From NCBI GenBank assembly GCA_002840095.1, contig PGZL01000012.1, positions 1 to 64,000 on the forward strand: 64,000 nucleotides of DNA, written 5' to 3'. Under the pieces are notes generated by a model. That model was not told where the DNA came from, did not search any database, and worked only from the letters and a program-made list of their open reading frames with translations. This document shows, piece after piece, positions 1-9,211 of this stretch (position 1 is its first letter; each line of letters begins with the position of its first letter). The DNA comes from Gammaproteobacteria bacterium HGW-Gammaproteobacteria-1 (GTDB taxonomy: Bacteria > Pseudomonadota > Gammaproteobacteria > Thiohalomonadales > Thiohalomonadaceae). Both the position numbers and the translations under genes were made by a program.

Positions 1-598
1 ACGCGACAGGCTTGGCAACAGGCTTGGCCGCCGGAGCAGGCTTGGCCGCCGGGGCAGGCAACTCGGCCGGGGCGGCGGCCGCCTGCTGTGCCGGCAGAGC
101 GACCGGCGTCGTGGTCAGCGCGGCCAGCACCGCCAGCCGGGGTGACTGCGTCCCGCCGTCGAGACGCAGAGCCTTGGCATAGGAGCTGCGTGCCATCTCC
201 ACATAGATGGCACTGAGGTTTTCATATACGGTGGCGTAACGCTCGTCGGTGCGCAGGGCGCGCTCCAGCAGCTCCTTGGCCTCGGCCAGCTGCCCCTGCC
301 GCGCCCGCAGGGCCGCCAGGTTGTTGTAGGCCTCGGGCAGGCCGGGATGCTCGGCGATCAGGCGCTCCAGCAGCAGCGCCGCCTCGTCCAGGCGGCCGCT
401 GCCGGCCAGGGCCGAGGCGCGCAGAAAGAGCGCCGAGGCATCGTCGGCCGCGCTGACCTTGTCGAGGGACGCGAGGGCGGCGCCGTAGTCCCCCGCCGCC
501 ACCTGATCGGCCGCCCGGGACAGCATGTCGGCGGCGATCGCCGGGCCGCCTGCCATCAACATAAGCCCCAGCACCGCCTTAAGCCCAACCCGCATCAT
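1..598 (-). CDS. TPR-repeat exported protein (3' end outside window)
   Basis: The reading frame is open from the ATG-ATG at 598/595 to the window edge, so the C-terminus is missing. An AAGGA stands a few bases before the start. The protein begins with a signal peptide (about residues 1-24, ending AIAA). Helical TPR-like repeats follow, with the typical pattern of a residue pair such as 'LPEAYNNLAAL' and 'GQLAEAKELLERAL'. From about residue 165 it runs into a proline/alanine/lysine-rich linker (repeats of APAAKP). TPR proteins are scaffolds, so no catalytic role can be assigned. The linker suggests a second domain beyond the window, perhaps periplasmic or peptidoglycan-associated. The gene is divergent from the HD-GYP gene at 774. 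Confidence 0.8.
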   Translation of the reverse strand, partial: MMRVGLKAVLGLMLMAGGPAIAADMLSRAADQVAAGDYGAALASLDKVSAADDASALFLRASALAGSGRLDEAALLLERLIAEHPGLPEAYNNLAALRARQGQLAEAKELLERALRTDERYATVYENLSAIYVEMARSSYAKALRLDGGTQSPRLAVLAALTTTPVALPAQQAAAAPAELPAPAAKPAPAAKPVAKPVA

Positions 599-613
599 CT
601 ATCCTTATCGTTG

Positions 614-668
614 ACCCGAAAATCCCCCAGGCGACGCGCCCTCACATCGCCTGGGGGATTTTTCGGGT
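614..668. repeat. Long inverted repeat in divergent intergenic region
   Basis: Arms at 614-634 and 647-668 are complementary over 21 positions with one bulged base. They enclose a 12-base loop, and the core of the arm is TCCCCCAGGCGA. The hairpin lies between two divergently transcribed genes (starts at 598 and 774). It would therefore appear in the 5' leader of one or both transcripts, or act as a transcription barrier. The flanking A and T runs give it the form of a bidirectional terminator, which is an odd place for one. Confidence 0.75.
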
Positions 669-773
669 TGAGTAGGTAACCGGCAGCGATTATATCAGTC
701 TGGCGCTCCGTGTCATGAACACGTCAGAATCGGGGATACAATGGCGGTGCAAAGCCATGACAGGACGAAAGAC

Positions 774-2381
774 ATGGGCGAGACAGAGCACCTGCTCGAG
801 CGCATCGAGAAACTCATCGACATCGGCATCGCCCTCTCGGCGGAAAGCAGCATCGCCCGCCTGCTGGAGAAGATCCTGCTCGGCGCCAAGGAAATCACCA
901 ATGCCGACGGCGGCACCCTGTACTCGGTGCAGGAAAACCAGTCGGTGAAGATGGAAATCCTGCGCACCGACTCGCTCAATTTCGCCATGGGCGGCACCAC
1001 CGATGCCGACATCCCCTTCGCGCCCATTCCGCTGTACGGCAGCGACGGCCGTCCCAACCACCGCAACGTGGTGACCCACGCGGTGCTCAACGACTGCACC
1101 ATCAACATCCCCGACGCCTACGGCGCGGAGGGGTTCGATTTCGCCGGCACGCGCGAATTCGACCGCACCACCGGCTACCGCTCCACCTCCTTCCTCACCG
1201 TGCCGCTGAAGAACCACGAGGGCGACATCATCGGCGTACTGCAACTGCTCAACGCCCAGGACGATGCCGGCAAGGTGGTGCCGTTCAGCGCCGAGGCGCA
1301 GCGCATGACCGAGGCCCTGGCCTCGCAGGCGGCGGTGGCCCTCACCAACCGGCGCCTGATCGCCGACCTGCAACAACTGTTCGAGTCCTTCATCAAGCTC
1401 ATCGCCGACGCCATCGACGAAAAGTCGCCCTACACCGGCGGCCACTGCCGCCGCGTGCCGGTGATCACCATGCTGCTGGCCGATGCGGTGGCCAAGGTTA
1501 CCGACGGCCCGCTGCGCGACTTCAGCATGAGCGAGGCCGACCGCTACGAGCTGGAGGTGGCGGCCTGGCTGCACGACTGCGGCAAGGTCACCACGCCGGA
1601 ATACGTGGTCGACAAGTCCACCAAGCTGGAAACCATTTACGACCGCGTGCACGAGGTGGACGCCCGCTTCGAAATCCTGCGCCGCGACGCCGAAATCGCC
1701 CTGCTGCGCCGCCGCCTGGACAACCCGGCCCAGGCCGACCAGTTGCTCAAGGAATACCAGGACACGGTGCGCCAGTTGGAGGACGATCGCGACTTCATCC
1801 ACCGTTCCAACCAGGGCGGCGAATTCATGCGTCCCGAGGATCAGGCCCGGGTCGAAGCCGTGGGCCGGCGCACCTGGATCGACGCCGCCGGCGCCGTGAA
1901 GCCCCTGCTCACCGACAACGAAATCCGCAACCTCAACATCGCCAAGGGCACCCTCACCGACGACGAGCGCCAGGTGATCAACAATCACATCGTCGCCACC
2001 ATCAACATGCTGGAGGCGTTGTCCTTCCCCAAGCACCTCAAGCGCGTGCCGGAATTCGCCGGCGGCCACCACGAACGCAGCGACGGCCACGGCTACCCGC
2101 GCGGCCTCAGCCGCGAGCAGATGTCGGTGCAGGCGCGCATCATGGCCATCGCCGACGTGTTCGAGGCGCTCACCGCCCGCGACCGCCCCTACAAGCCGGG
2201 CAAGAAACTGTCCGACACCCTGCGCATCATGGCCCACATGAAACTGGACGGGCACCTCGACCCCGACCTGTTCGACGTCTTCATCCGCGAAGGGGTCTAC
2301 CAGCAGTACGCCAGCCAGTACCTCGATCCGGAGCAGATCGATCACGTCGATATCACACAGTTGCCGGGATTTGGCGGCTAG
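774..2381 (+). CDS. GAF-HD-GYP cyclic-di-GMP phosphodiesterase-like protein
   Basis: An N-terminal GAF domain (about residues 15-190) is followed by an HD-GYP domain (about 205-520). The HD pair is at residues 267-268 (LHDCGK). The HHE motif starts at about 432 and runs into the DGHGYP signature. HD-GYP enzymes hydrolyse c-di-GMP at a binuclear or trinuclear metal centre, so this is expected to be a cytosolic, ligand-controlled phosphodiesterase. A frame-matched ATG also exists at 741, but the ATG at 774 has a better ribosome site (AGGACG) and gives the usual start just before the GAF domain. The stretch between HD and HHE is longer than in the other HD-GYP proteins here and contains charged helices. 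It lies head-to-tail with the next HD-GYP gene, 141 bp downstream. There is no transmembrane segment. Confidence 0.9.
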   Translation: MGETEHLLERIEKLIDIGIALSAESSIARLLEKILLGAKEITNADGGTLYSVQENQSVKMEILRTDSLNFAMGGTTDADIPFAPIPLYGSDGRPNHRNVVTHAVLNDCTINIPDAYGAEGFDFAGTREFDRTTGYRSTSFLTVPLKNHEGDIIGVLQLLNAQDDAGKVVPFSAEAQRMTEALASQAAVALTNRRLIADLQQLFESFIKLIADAIDEKSPYTGGHCRRVPVITMLLADAVAKVTDGPLRDFSMSEADRYELEVAAWLHDCGKVTTPEYVVDKSTKLETIYDRVHEVDARFEILRRDAEIALLRRRLDNPAQADQLLKEYQDTVRQLEDDRDFIHRSNQGGEFMRPEDQARVEAVGRRTWIDAAGAVKPLLTDNEIRNLNIAKGTLTDDERQVINNHIVATINMLEALSFPKHLKRVPEFAGGHHERSDGHGYPRGLSREQMSVQARIMAIADVFEALTARDRPYKPGKKLSDTLRIMAHMKLDGHLDPDLFDVFIREGVYQQYASQYLDPEQIDHVDITQLPGFGG

Positions 2382-2522
2382 GCGAAGAGGCGCGGCACCG
2401 GTTAAGTTACGCCTGCCACCCGCGTCCGCGCCGGCTTTTACCCCTACTGTTTATGCTGTATTGTGTGGCGGCATAAATGTCCGCTGCAGGCGGGCGTACA
2501 ACGATAAATCCGGCAGGCGACG

Positions 2523-4871
2523 ATGAACGATTTTTCCAACCGCCCGGTCACTGCGGTGATGAACCGCGACGTGGCCCGGGTCGAACCGCACACCCCGCTG
2601 CGGCAGGCGCTGGAGCTGATGAGTTCACGCCGCATCAGCTCCATGATCGTCGCCACCGACGGGATTCCCGTCGGCATCCTCACCGAACGCGATCTGCTCG
2701 GCGCCCTGGCCACCCTGCAACAGCAACTGGACGCCCCCTGCCACCACCTCATGCACGGCCCGGTGCTCACCATCACCGGCGATGCCGGTTATCTCGACGC
2801 CTACCACCGCATGCTGGAACACGACATCCGCCACCTCGTCGTGCTCGACGAACACGGCCATATCGCCGGCATGGTCAGCGAAAGCGACATCGTGCGCGAG
2901 CTGGGGCCGGAATATTTCATCCAGTTCAAGAATGTGGGCAGCGTCATGTCGGCGCACCTGTGCAACTTGGCGCCGACCGCCTCCGTGGCCGACGCTGCCG
3001 CACGCATGGCCCAGGAGGGTCACGGCTGCATCCTGGTCACCGACGCGCAACAGCGCCCCATCGGCATCCTCACCGAACGCGACGTCGTCGGCATCGGCCT
3101 GGCCCATACCGACCCGCACATGCTGACGCTGGAACAGGTCATGACCCGTCCGGTGCTTACCATCACGGCCGACGTTCCGCTGCACATGGCCATGGAACGC
3201 ATGACCAAGGGCGGCACCCGCCGCCTGGTGGTGGTGGACGATGCGGGCCGCGTCTGCGGCCTGCTCGGCCACCGCGACGTGACGCGCGGCCTGGAGGGAC
3301 GCTACGCCGCCTTCCTGCGCCGCGTCATCGACCGCCAGAACGAGGCCCTGCAGCAGCAGCGTTTCCGCACCATCTTCAACTCGGTCAACGACGCCATCTT
3401 CGTGCACGACGCCGACAGCGGCGCCATCGTCGACGCCAACCACCGCGTCAGCGAAATGTTCGGCTATCCGGTCGAGCAGATCTGCACCCTCAACGTCGAG
3501 CAGATGTCCTCCGGCGCCCCCCCCTACACCCAGCAGGCAGCGGCGCACTACCTGCAACGCGCCGCCGCCGGCGAGCCGCAGACCTTCGAGTGGCAGGCGC
3601 GCCACCGCAACGGCCGCGTGTTCTGGGTCGAGGTCAACATGCGCGCCGCCACCGTCGACGGCAAGAGCCGCATCCTGGTGTCGGCCCGCGACATCGGCGA
3701 GCGCAAGAAGAACGAGGAGAAGATGCGCCGCCTCAACTGGGCGCTGTCGGCGCTGAGCCGCGGCAACGCCGCACTGGTGCACGCCGCCACCATCCAGGAA
3801 CTGTACGACACCGCCTGCGACGCCATCACCGATCAGGATGCCTACGCCCTGGCCTATGTGGGCATGCCGCAGCACGACGCCGACAAATCCATGGAGATCG
3901 TCGCATCCGCCGGCAGCGCGCTCGGCTACCTGGACGGGTTCCAGGTTTCCTGGGGCGACGGCCCGCTGGGTCGCGGCCCGGTGGGAACCGCCCTGCGCGA
4001 CAACACCACCGTGGTCTACAACGACATGCTGCACGAGCCGCATTTCAAGCCGTGGCATGAGCGGGCCGGCAAACACGGCCTGGCCTCCATCATCGCCGTG
4101 CCCCTGCGCAGCCGCGGCACGGTGATCGGCGCGCTCGCCGTCTACGCCAACGTCACCGAGGCCTTCGGCCCCGAGGAAGTGCGTCTGTTCGAGGAACTGG
4201 CCGACGACATCGGCTTCGGACTCGAAAGCCGCCGCACCCAGGAGGCCTACGAACAGTCGCTGCGGGAACGCGAGCGCCAGGCCGAAAAATTGCAGGCCAC
4301 CCTGGAACAGGCCATCGGCGCCCTGGCCGCCACCCTGGAAAAGCGCGATCCCTACACCGCCGGCCACGAACGCCGCGTCGCCGATCTCGCCGTCGCCGTC
4401 GGCCGCCGCCTCGGCCTTGATGAACACCGCCTGCACGGCCTGCGCCTGGCCGGTTACATTCACGACATCGGCAAGGTGCAGATTCCCTCCGAGCTGCTGA
4501 GCAAGCCGTCCAAACTGAGCCCGGTGGAGTTCGAGCTGATCAAGGTCCACGCCGAAGCCGGTCACGACATCCTCAAGGACATCGACTTTCCCTGGCCCAT
4601 CGCCGACATGGTGTGGCAGCACCACGAATGCCTCGACGGCAGCGGCTATCCGCGCGGACTCAAGGCCGACGATCTGCTGCTCGAATCGAAGATCCTCGCC
4701 GTCGCCGATATCGTCGAGGCCATGTCCTCGCACCGACCCTACCGTCCCGCCCTCGGTGCGGAACCTGCGCTGGCACAGATCCAGAAGCTGCGCGGAATCA
4801 AGCTCGACCCGGATGCGGTGGACGCCTGCATGTACGTCTTCCGCGAGGAAGGCTATCAGTTTCCGGAATAG
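2523..4871 (+). CDS. CBS-PAS-GAF-HD-GYP phosphodiesterase-like protein
   Basis: The 782 residues read as two CBS pairs (about 8-125 and 135-260), a PAS domain (about 275-395), a GAF domain (about 410-565) and a C-terminal HD-GYP domain (about 590-782). HD lies at 647-648 (HDIGK), HHE at 700-702, and DGSGYP follows, so the catalytic residues are complete. CBS pairs bind adenine nucleotides, which suggests that this soluble enzyme couples c-di-GMP breakdown to energy state as well as to the PAS and GAF ligands. The start is the ATG at 2523 following GGCGACG. It probably forms a transcription unit with the preceding GAF-HD-GYP gene, and the small cupin gene begins 47 bp after its stop. Confidence 0.92.
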   Translation: MNDFSNRPVTAVMNRDVARVEPHTPLRQALELMSSRRISSMIVATDGIPVGILTERDLLGALATLQQQLDAPCHHLMHGPVLTITGDAGYLDAYHRMLEHDIRHLVVLDEHGHIAGMVSESDIVRELGPEYFIQFKNVGSVMSAHLCNLAPTASVADAAARMAQEGHGCILVTDAQQRPIGILTERDVVGIGLAHTDPHMLTLEQVMTRPVLTITADVPLHMAMERMTKGGTRRLVVVDDAGRVCGLLGHRDVTRGLEGRYAAFLRRVIDRQNEALQQQRFRTIFNSVNDAIFVHDADSGAIVDANHRVSEMFGYPVEQICTLNVEQMSSGAPPYTQQAAAHYLQRAAAGEPQTFEWQARHRNGRVFWVEVNMRAATVDGKSRILVSARDIGERKKNEEKMRRLNWALSALSRGNAALVHAATIQELYDTACDAITDQDAYALAYVGMPQHDADKSMEIVASAGSALGYLDGFQVSWGDGPLGRGPVGTALRDNTTVVYNDMLHEPHFKPWHERAGKHGLASIIAVPLRSRGTVIGALAVYANVTEAFGPEEVRLFEELADDIGFGLESRRTQEAYEQSLRERERQAEKLQATLEQAIGALAATLEKRDPYTAGHERRVADLAVAVGRRLGLDEHRLHGLRLAGYIHDIGKVQIPSELLSKPSKLSPVEFELIKVHAEAGHDILKDIDFPWPIADMVWQHHECLDGSGYPRGLKADDLLLESKILAVADIVEAMSSHRPYRPALGAEPALAQIQKLRGIKLDPDAVDACMYVFREEGYQFPE

Positions 4872-4918
4872 CGAACGGACGGCGCGCCACGCGCCGCCAC
4901 GGAGTCAAGGGAAAGGCC

Positions 4919-5335
4919 ATGAAATATTTCGCTGCTGCGCTGTGTCTTGCCGCATTGTTCTCCACCACCGTCCATGCCGAAAGCGGCACCGTCACGGTCG
5001 GCACCCTCGCTCAATCCACCCGGAGCTGGAACGGCACGACGCTGCCCGCCTACCCCGCGGCCCCACCGGAGATCAGCGTACTGCGCATCGAAGTCGCGCC
5101 CGGCGCGCAGCTGCCGCTGCACCGGCATCCGGTCATCAATGCCGGCTACATGATCAGCGGCGAGCTGACCGTGATCACGGAGCAGAATGAAACCCTGCAT
5201 CTCAAGGCAGGCGACGCCGTGGTCGAGGTGGTGAACACGTGGCACCAGGGCAGGAACGAAGGCCGGGAGCCAGCTGTGATTGTTGTGTTTTATGCGGGGG
5301 TGGTGGGGGTGCCGCTTAGCGAACGCAAGAATTGA
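4919..5335 (+). CDS. Exported single-domain cupin protein
   Basis: This is a 138-residue protein with a clear signal peptide (about residues 1-20, cut after VHA) and one cupin barrel. Metal-binding motif 1 shows the spaced histidines of [13 protein letters not shown] and the later glutamate region (GELTV). Motif 2 contains VVNTWHQG. Small periplasmic cupins of this type bind a metal ion, but their substrates vary widely, so no reaction can be named. The start was placed at ATG 4919 because it gives the signal peptide and follows GGGAAAGG. The same frame is open further upstream but there overlaps the HD-GYP gene. It may be co-transcribed with that gene. Confidence 0.82.
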   Translation: MKYFAAALCLAALFSTTVHAESGTVTVGTLAQSTRSWNGTTLPAYPAAPPEISVLRIEVAPGAQLPLHRHPVINAGYMISGELTVITEQNETLHLKAGDAVVEVVNTWHQGRNEGREPAVIVVFYAGVVGVPLSERKN

Positions 5336-5392
5336 GCCGCGAGTATTGTGCTCACTGATTTGAACGGGTGAACTCCTCCACTTACATCGGAT

Positions 5393-6093
5393 TGTTTGTG
5401 CGCTGTCGCGCGCTTATTTAAACGGGGGATTCCGTCCCCCTGCGCCGGGTTACTTTCTTTTGTCTCGCCAAAAGAAACTAACGAAAGAAAAGGCGACCCG
5501 ATTGCCGCGCCCTGCGGGTTCCCTGCGCTTCTCGCCCAAATCGGCGCTCGCCTACGCGCCATCCTGGCGCGAAGGCGAGGACCCGCCATCCCTGGCGGGT
5601 CCCCTTCGGGCTTAATCCGATTCGGGCTGCGATGCTCGGCGCGGCAGACGGGGGGAAAGCGGAAAGTCAAAATCAAAACCTCTCCGTTTCCCGTAGGGTG
5701 CGCACCGCGCACCGTATCTTTCGTTTGGCGCAACATTGGTGCGCAATGCGCACCCTACATTTCCTGTGTGCGCGAAGCGCACACCCTCCAGCGCGATGCC
5801 GTCAGGCGAGCCTGCCTTTGACTTTCAAACCCCTCTGTCTCGCCGAGCAACGCAGCCCGGGGCGGAATTGCCCGCAGGGGGCGCGCCATGGATGGCGCGC
5901 ATTCTTCCGTCGGCACATGGATGTGCCGTCGGAAGAACCCGCCCCGGGCGAGTAGCGCAGGGAACCGCGATAGCGGCGAGACATCGGGGCGGCCTTTCTT
6001 TTCGTTAGTTTTCTTTGGCCGAACAAAGAAAAGTAACCCGGCGTAGGGGGACGGAATCCCCCGTAAAAACACACCGCGCGTAGCGCACAAACA
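5393..6093. repeat. ~700-bp inverted-repeat element (two diverged copies back to back)
   Basis: The 848 bp between the cupin gene and the ATPase gene holds no convincing gene. Instead its two halves are homologous in opposite orientation. Both ends carry TGTTTGTGCGCT, then CGGGGGATTCCGTCCCCC, then GGGTTACTTT with a run of AAAGAAA, then GGTTCCCTGCGCT. Further in, both have a CTGCGGGC or CTTCGGGC block and GGGCTGCG-TGCTCGGCG. At the centre (5693-5758) sits a copy of the GTAGGGTGCGCAC palindrome that recurs elsewhere in the window. Open frames inside, on either strand, are translations of this repeat and have no start signals. It resembles non-autonomous repeat families scattered in proteobacterial genomes, but no transposase is present. 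Confidence 0.75.
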
Positions 6094-6183
6094 CACCACC
6101 TTGATCTGAATAACATTTTAAGCGTTAATCTAGAAGAATCTATCTAACGAACGCCACTTGACCATGCGTCGCGGGGACAGGAA

Positions 6184-7947
6184 ATGATACTCAACGGATT
6201 TGGGTTCTCTGGTTATCGAAGCTTCGGAAACGAATTGTCAAAAATTGCACCGTTGCGCAAGGTGAATCTAATTATTGGGCAGAACAATACAGGCAAGTCG
6301 AACATCGTAAATTTCTTACATCAGCAATACGCATACTTTACATCTATGGCCAGAGACCCACGCTCAACCAGAAGAGAGGCCTGCCCATTCAAGGAGATCG
6401 ATAAACACATATCAAACGAACGAGTTTTTCACAAAATAGCATTCCCAATTCAAAACGCTGAACTAGAGAAATATATCAAGCTTAAGTTGCAAAATAACAG
6501 CGAAAACAAACAATTAATCTCATTCGCGCAAAACGTCATCAAATCCCTACATCATCAAGATAGTGACCATACATGGTTCGTATATCAATCCAACTCGCCA
6601 GCCGGCGAGTATTCTCTTGTGCTCAACACCGAAGAATACGCCAACATACTACACCCAAATGAATGGCAGAGCCTTTGGCGCAGCATAACCGCCCAAGGAG
6701 GTGGCGACTTAAAACACCATTGGATCCCAGAAACCATAAAAGCGCTCGCCTATATTCCAGAAACATCTCCACCCATCGTCGTCATACCAGCAATCAGGAA
6801 AATTGGAGCATCGGGTAGCGAAGCCAATGACTTTAGCGGCGAAGGCATAATCGAGAGACTCGCAAAGATACAAAATCCGCCACTACAAAAACAAAGTGAT
6901 AAAGATAAATTCTTATCTATCAATAAATTTGTACAGAATGTACTCGAAAATGAAACCGCAATACTTGAAATTCCGTACGGACGGGACATGATTCTCGTCC
7001 ATATGGATGGAAAGACTCTTCCGCTGGAGTCCCTTGGAACAGGTGTTCATGAAGTAATAATTTTAGGTGCGGCCGCAACACTTCTCGAAAACACGGTCAT
7101 CTGTGTTGAGGAACCAGAACTCCACCTTCATCCCCTGCTGCAAAAGAAGTTAATCAAATACCTTTCCGAGAAAACCAACAACCAGTATTTTTTAACAACC
7201 CATTCCGCACATTTACTGGACTCTACAGAGGCCGAAATATTTCATGTCACGATGACTGATCGCGCATCCCATGTGGATGCCATATTCAGCACAAAGCAAA
7301 AATCCAGCATATGCAATGACCTTGGATATAGGGCATCTGATATTTTGCAGGCAAACTGCATCATTTGGGTTGAGGGCCCATCCGATCGCATATATCTAAA
7401 CCATTGGATTAGAGGTAGGAAACCTGACTTAACCGAAGGTATACATTACTCAATAATGTTCTACGGCGGCCGTCTTTTCAGCCACCTAACTGCATTAGAC
7501 GAAGACGAGACAACAGAAAGAGTTGACGATTTTGTTTCCGTGCGGAAATTAAACCGAAATACAGTAATCATGTTTGATAGTGACAAGTCGACTTCACACG
7601 CCAGACTCTCTGCAACAAAGAGTCGCCTTAAAGCGGAATTCAATGATGGACCAGGATTTGCTTGGATAACTAGCGGCAGGGAAATTGAAAACTATCTGGA
7701 TATGGATAAAGTCGAAGAAGCAGTTATTCAGACACATCCATCAGCTGACAAACTTGTTCGTAAATCCCAGTGGGATAATCTTCTGGAGTACTCGAAGAAG
7801 CGCACTGGCGAGATTCGGGTCGCGAACAAAGTAAAAGTGGCTCAGTTTTATACTGACACCAATCCCGCCGACTATGGCGTCCTCGATCTAGGAAAACGGG
7901 TAGATGAACTATTGCAATTCATCTTAGTATCCAATGGCCACAACTAA
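6184..7947 (+). CDS. OLD-family ATPase with TOPRIM nuclease domain (candidate defence gene)
   Basis: The 587 residues begin with an ABC/SMC-like ATPase. Walker A is GQNNTGKSN (residues 32-40). A late Walker B region reads CVEEPELHLHP, followed by TTHSAHLLD. The C-terminal part has TOPRIM features: an acidic motif in WVEGPSDR, a DSD motif in VIMFDSDKS, and EIENYL. This is the architecture of OLD-family overcoming-lysogenization nucleases, several of which act against phage. Class 2 OLD proteins such as GajA work with a helicase. None is encoded next door, so this looks like a stand-alone class 1 type. The gene is visibly AT-rich with codon use unlike its GC-rich neighbours, which together with the adjacent repeat element suggests transfer. 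GGGGACAGGAA precedes the ATG. Confidence 0.88.
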   Translation: MILNGFGFSGYRSFGNELSKIAPLRKVNLIIGQNNTGKSNIVNFLHQQYAYFTSMARDPRSTRREACPFKEIDKHISNERVFHKIAFPIQNAELEKYIKLKLQNNSENKQLISFAQNVIKSLHHQDSDHTWFVYQSNSPAGEYSLVLNTEEYANILHPNEWQSLWRSITAQGGGDLKHHWIPETIKALAYIPETSPPIVVIPAIRKIGASGSEANDFSGEGIIERLAKIQNPPLQKQSDKDKFLSINKFVQNVLENETAILEIPYGRDMILVHMDGKTLPLESLGTGVHEVIILGAAATLLENTVICVEEPELHLHPLLQKKLIKYLSEKTNNQYFLTTHSAHLLDSTEAEIFHVTMTDRASHVDAIFSTKQKSSICNDLGYRASDILQANCIIWVEGPSDRIYLNHWIRGRKPDLTEGIHYSIMFYGGRLFSHLTALDEDETTERVDDFVSVRKLNRNTVIMFDSDKSTSHARLSATKSRLKAEFNDGPGFAWITSGREIENYLDMDKVEEAVIQTHPSADKLVRKSQWDNLLEYSKKRTGEIRVANKVKVAQFYTDTNPADYGVLDLGKRVDELLQFILVSNGHN

Positions 7948-8068
7948 CTGATGGATTTAGTTCAGAACGATACTTAACGAAATCTTGCGGGTAGCACGCT
8001 CGCGAATTTTCCATGCAGAATATTCCTAAAGAATGCATAGCCGGGGCTATGCCACCCCTGAAGATAAC

Positions 8069-8098
8069 CGGCGCCTGATTGAGCACAATCAGGCGCCG
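8069..8098. terminator. Bidirectional stem-loop between convergent genes
   Basis: A perfect 12-bp stem (CGGCGCCTGATT at 8069-8080 and its complement at 8087-8098) closes a 6-base loop. It sits between the convergent ATPase and coiled-coil genes and could end transcription from both sides, although the following U-tract is weak in both directions. Confidence 0.7.
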
Positions 8099-8119
8099 AT
8101 TCATTTGAAGCAGCGCTGA

Positions 8120-8890
8120 TCAGCGCTTGCCCTTGGTGCCGGTCTTCTTCTCTTCCTCTGCATCCACCTTCTCGATACCTTCCAGCATCACGGTGTTCAG
8201 CGGCGGCACGGCGGCGAGGCTCTTGGCGTCTTCCACCAGCGGCTTGAGCTGGGCGTGCAGATCGGTGCACACGGCGTGCAGCTCGCGGTATTGCGCGGCG
8301 AGCTTGGCGGCGTTGTCCTGCGCGGCCTGCATGTCCTTGATGCGCTGTTCCAGCTTCTGCATGTCCTTGCGCAGGGCGGCGTTGGCGGCGACGACTTCCT
8401 TGCGCGCGTCGGCCTCGTCCATCTTTTCCTTCTTCAGCGCCTTCATCTTCTTGAGCACGTTTTCCGGCGTGTCGGCGAGGGCGGCGTTGATCGCCTTGAG
8501 GGCGCGCTCGGATTCGGCCATGCGCTCCTTGACCTTCTTCACCTCGTTGGCGGTGTTGACGCGCTCGGCGGCGATCTGCTGCTCAATTTTCTGCTGCTGG
8601 GCCAGGGTCTCGGCGCGGGCGGCTTCGGCGATATTGCGCGCCTTTTCGCTGTCGGCCACTTTCTTTTCCATGGTGGAGATGGCCACCTTGGCCTGTTCCT
8701 GTGCCTTGCTGACGCTGATGTCGGCGTCGATGTAACGCTTGATGGCGTTATCGAGCGCGCTCTTGAGTTCTTCCTGGGAACAATTCGGGTCCAGCTTGAG
8801 GGCGTCGGTCGCGGCCCGCATCAATACCTGCTTGCTGATCGCAAGGTCTTTCCAAACTTTTAACTGCAGTTCCATTTCTGTTTCGGACAC
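8120..8890 (-). CDS. Coiled-coil protein of unknown function
   Basis: The protein has 256 residues and no signal peptide or membrane segment. Residues about 55-225 are almost continuously heptad-like, rich in A, E, K and Q (for example runs such as AEAARAETLAQQQKIEQQ), and predict one long coiled coil. A short lysine-rich tail (TGTKGKR) ends it. No enzyme motif is present. The C-terminal segment has two leucine-rich helices separated by a cysteine-histidine pair. The start follows GGAGAACC. It is transcribed alone, convergent with the OLD-family gene. A structural or filament-like role is possible but cannot be shown from sequence. Confidence 0.8.
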   Translation of the reverse strand: MSETEMELQLKVWKDLAISKQVLMRAATDALKLDPNCSQEELKSALDNAIKRYIDADISVSKAQEQAKVAISTMEKKVADSEKARNIAEAARAETLAQQQKIEQQIAAERVNTANEVKKVKERMAESERALKAINAALADTPENVLKKMKALKKEKMDEADARKEVVAANAALRKDMQKLEQRIKDMQAAQDNAAKLAAQYRELHAVCTDLHAQLKPLVEDAKSLAAVPPLNTVMLEGIEKVDAEEEKKTGTKGKR

Positions 8891-9211
8891 ATGGTTCTCC
8901 TTGGGGAGCCTTGATTTACTGGGGGGAGATAATTTTTGAGGGGGGAGATATTAGTCGAATTCGCGACAAAATGCTGATATTTCCGTGGCCTACGGGGCGC
9001 CGGCCGCGGGCGGCCGGGGCCCGCGGGGGGCGGGAACGGGTCGCGCCGGCCCGGCGGGGGCGCCTCGCCTGAAGGATTATTCTTTTTATATCAACATGAT
9101 ACGCAACACCCGGGACCTCGCATCGGCAGGAGCGCAAGGCCGTGCCGCCGCGGGAGCGCCCTCCCCGCGGGGTGGGGTGGGAGCTCCCCTTGAGGGGCGG
9201 CGGGAGGGGAA
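8891..9211. other. GC-rich intergenic region with possible transposase remnant
   Basis: These 321 bp hold no intact gene. About 8990-9065 is very GC-rich with overlapping short palindromes of CGGCCG and CCCGCGGG type. On the minus strand 9093-9137 translates to RCEVPGVAYHV, which resembles the N-terminal motif of REP-associated tyrosine transposases, but the frame has no further homology. Two GGGGGAGATA repeats (about 8921-8950) lie next to the coiled-coil gene start. Confidence 0.4.

Noticed and set aside
5396-6116. Several 90-150 codon open frames on both strands between the cupin and ATPase genes
   Set aside because: They are translations of the inverted-repeat element, overlap each other on both strands and lack ribosome sites.
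6184-7947. Gabija (GajAB) defence pair
   Set aside because: The ATPase-TOPRIM protein fits GajA in outline, but no UvrD-like helicase follows. The next gene is a convergent coiled-coil protein.
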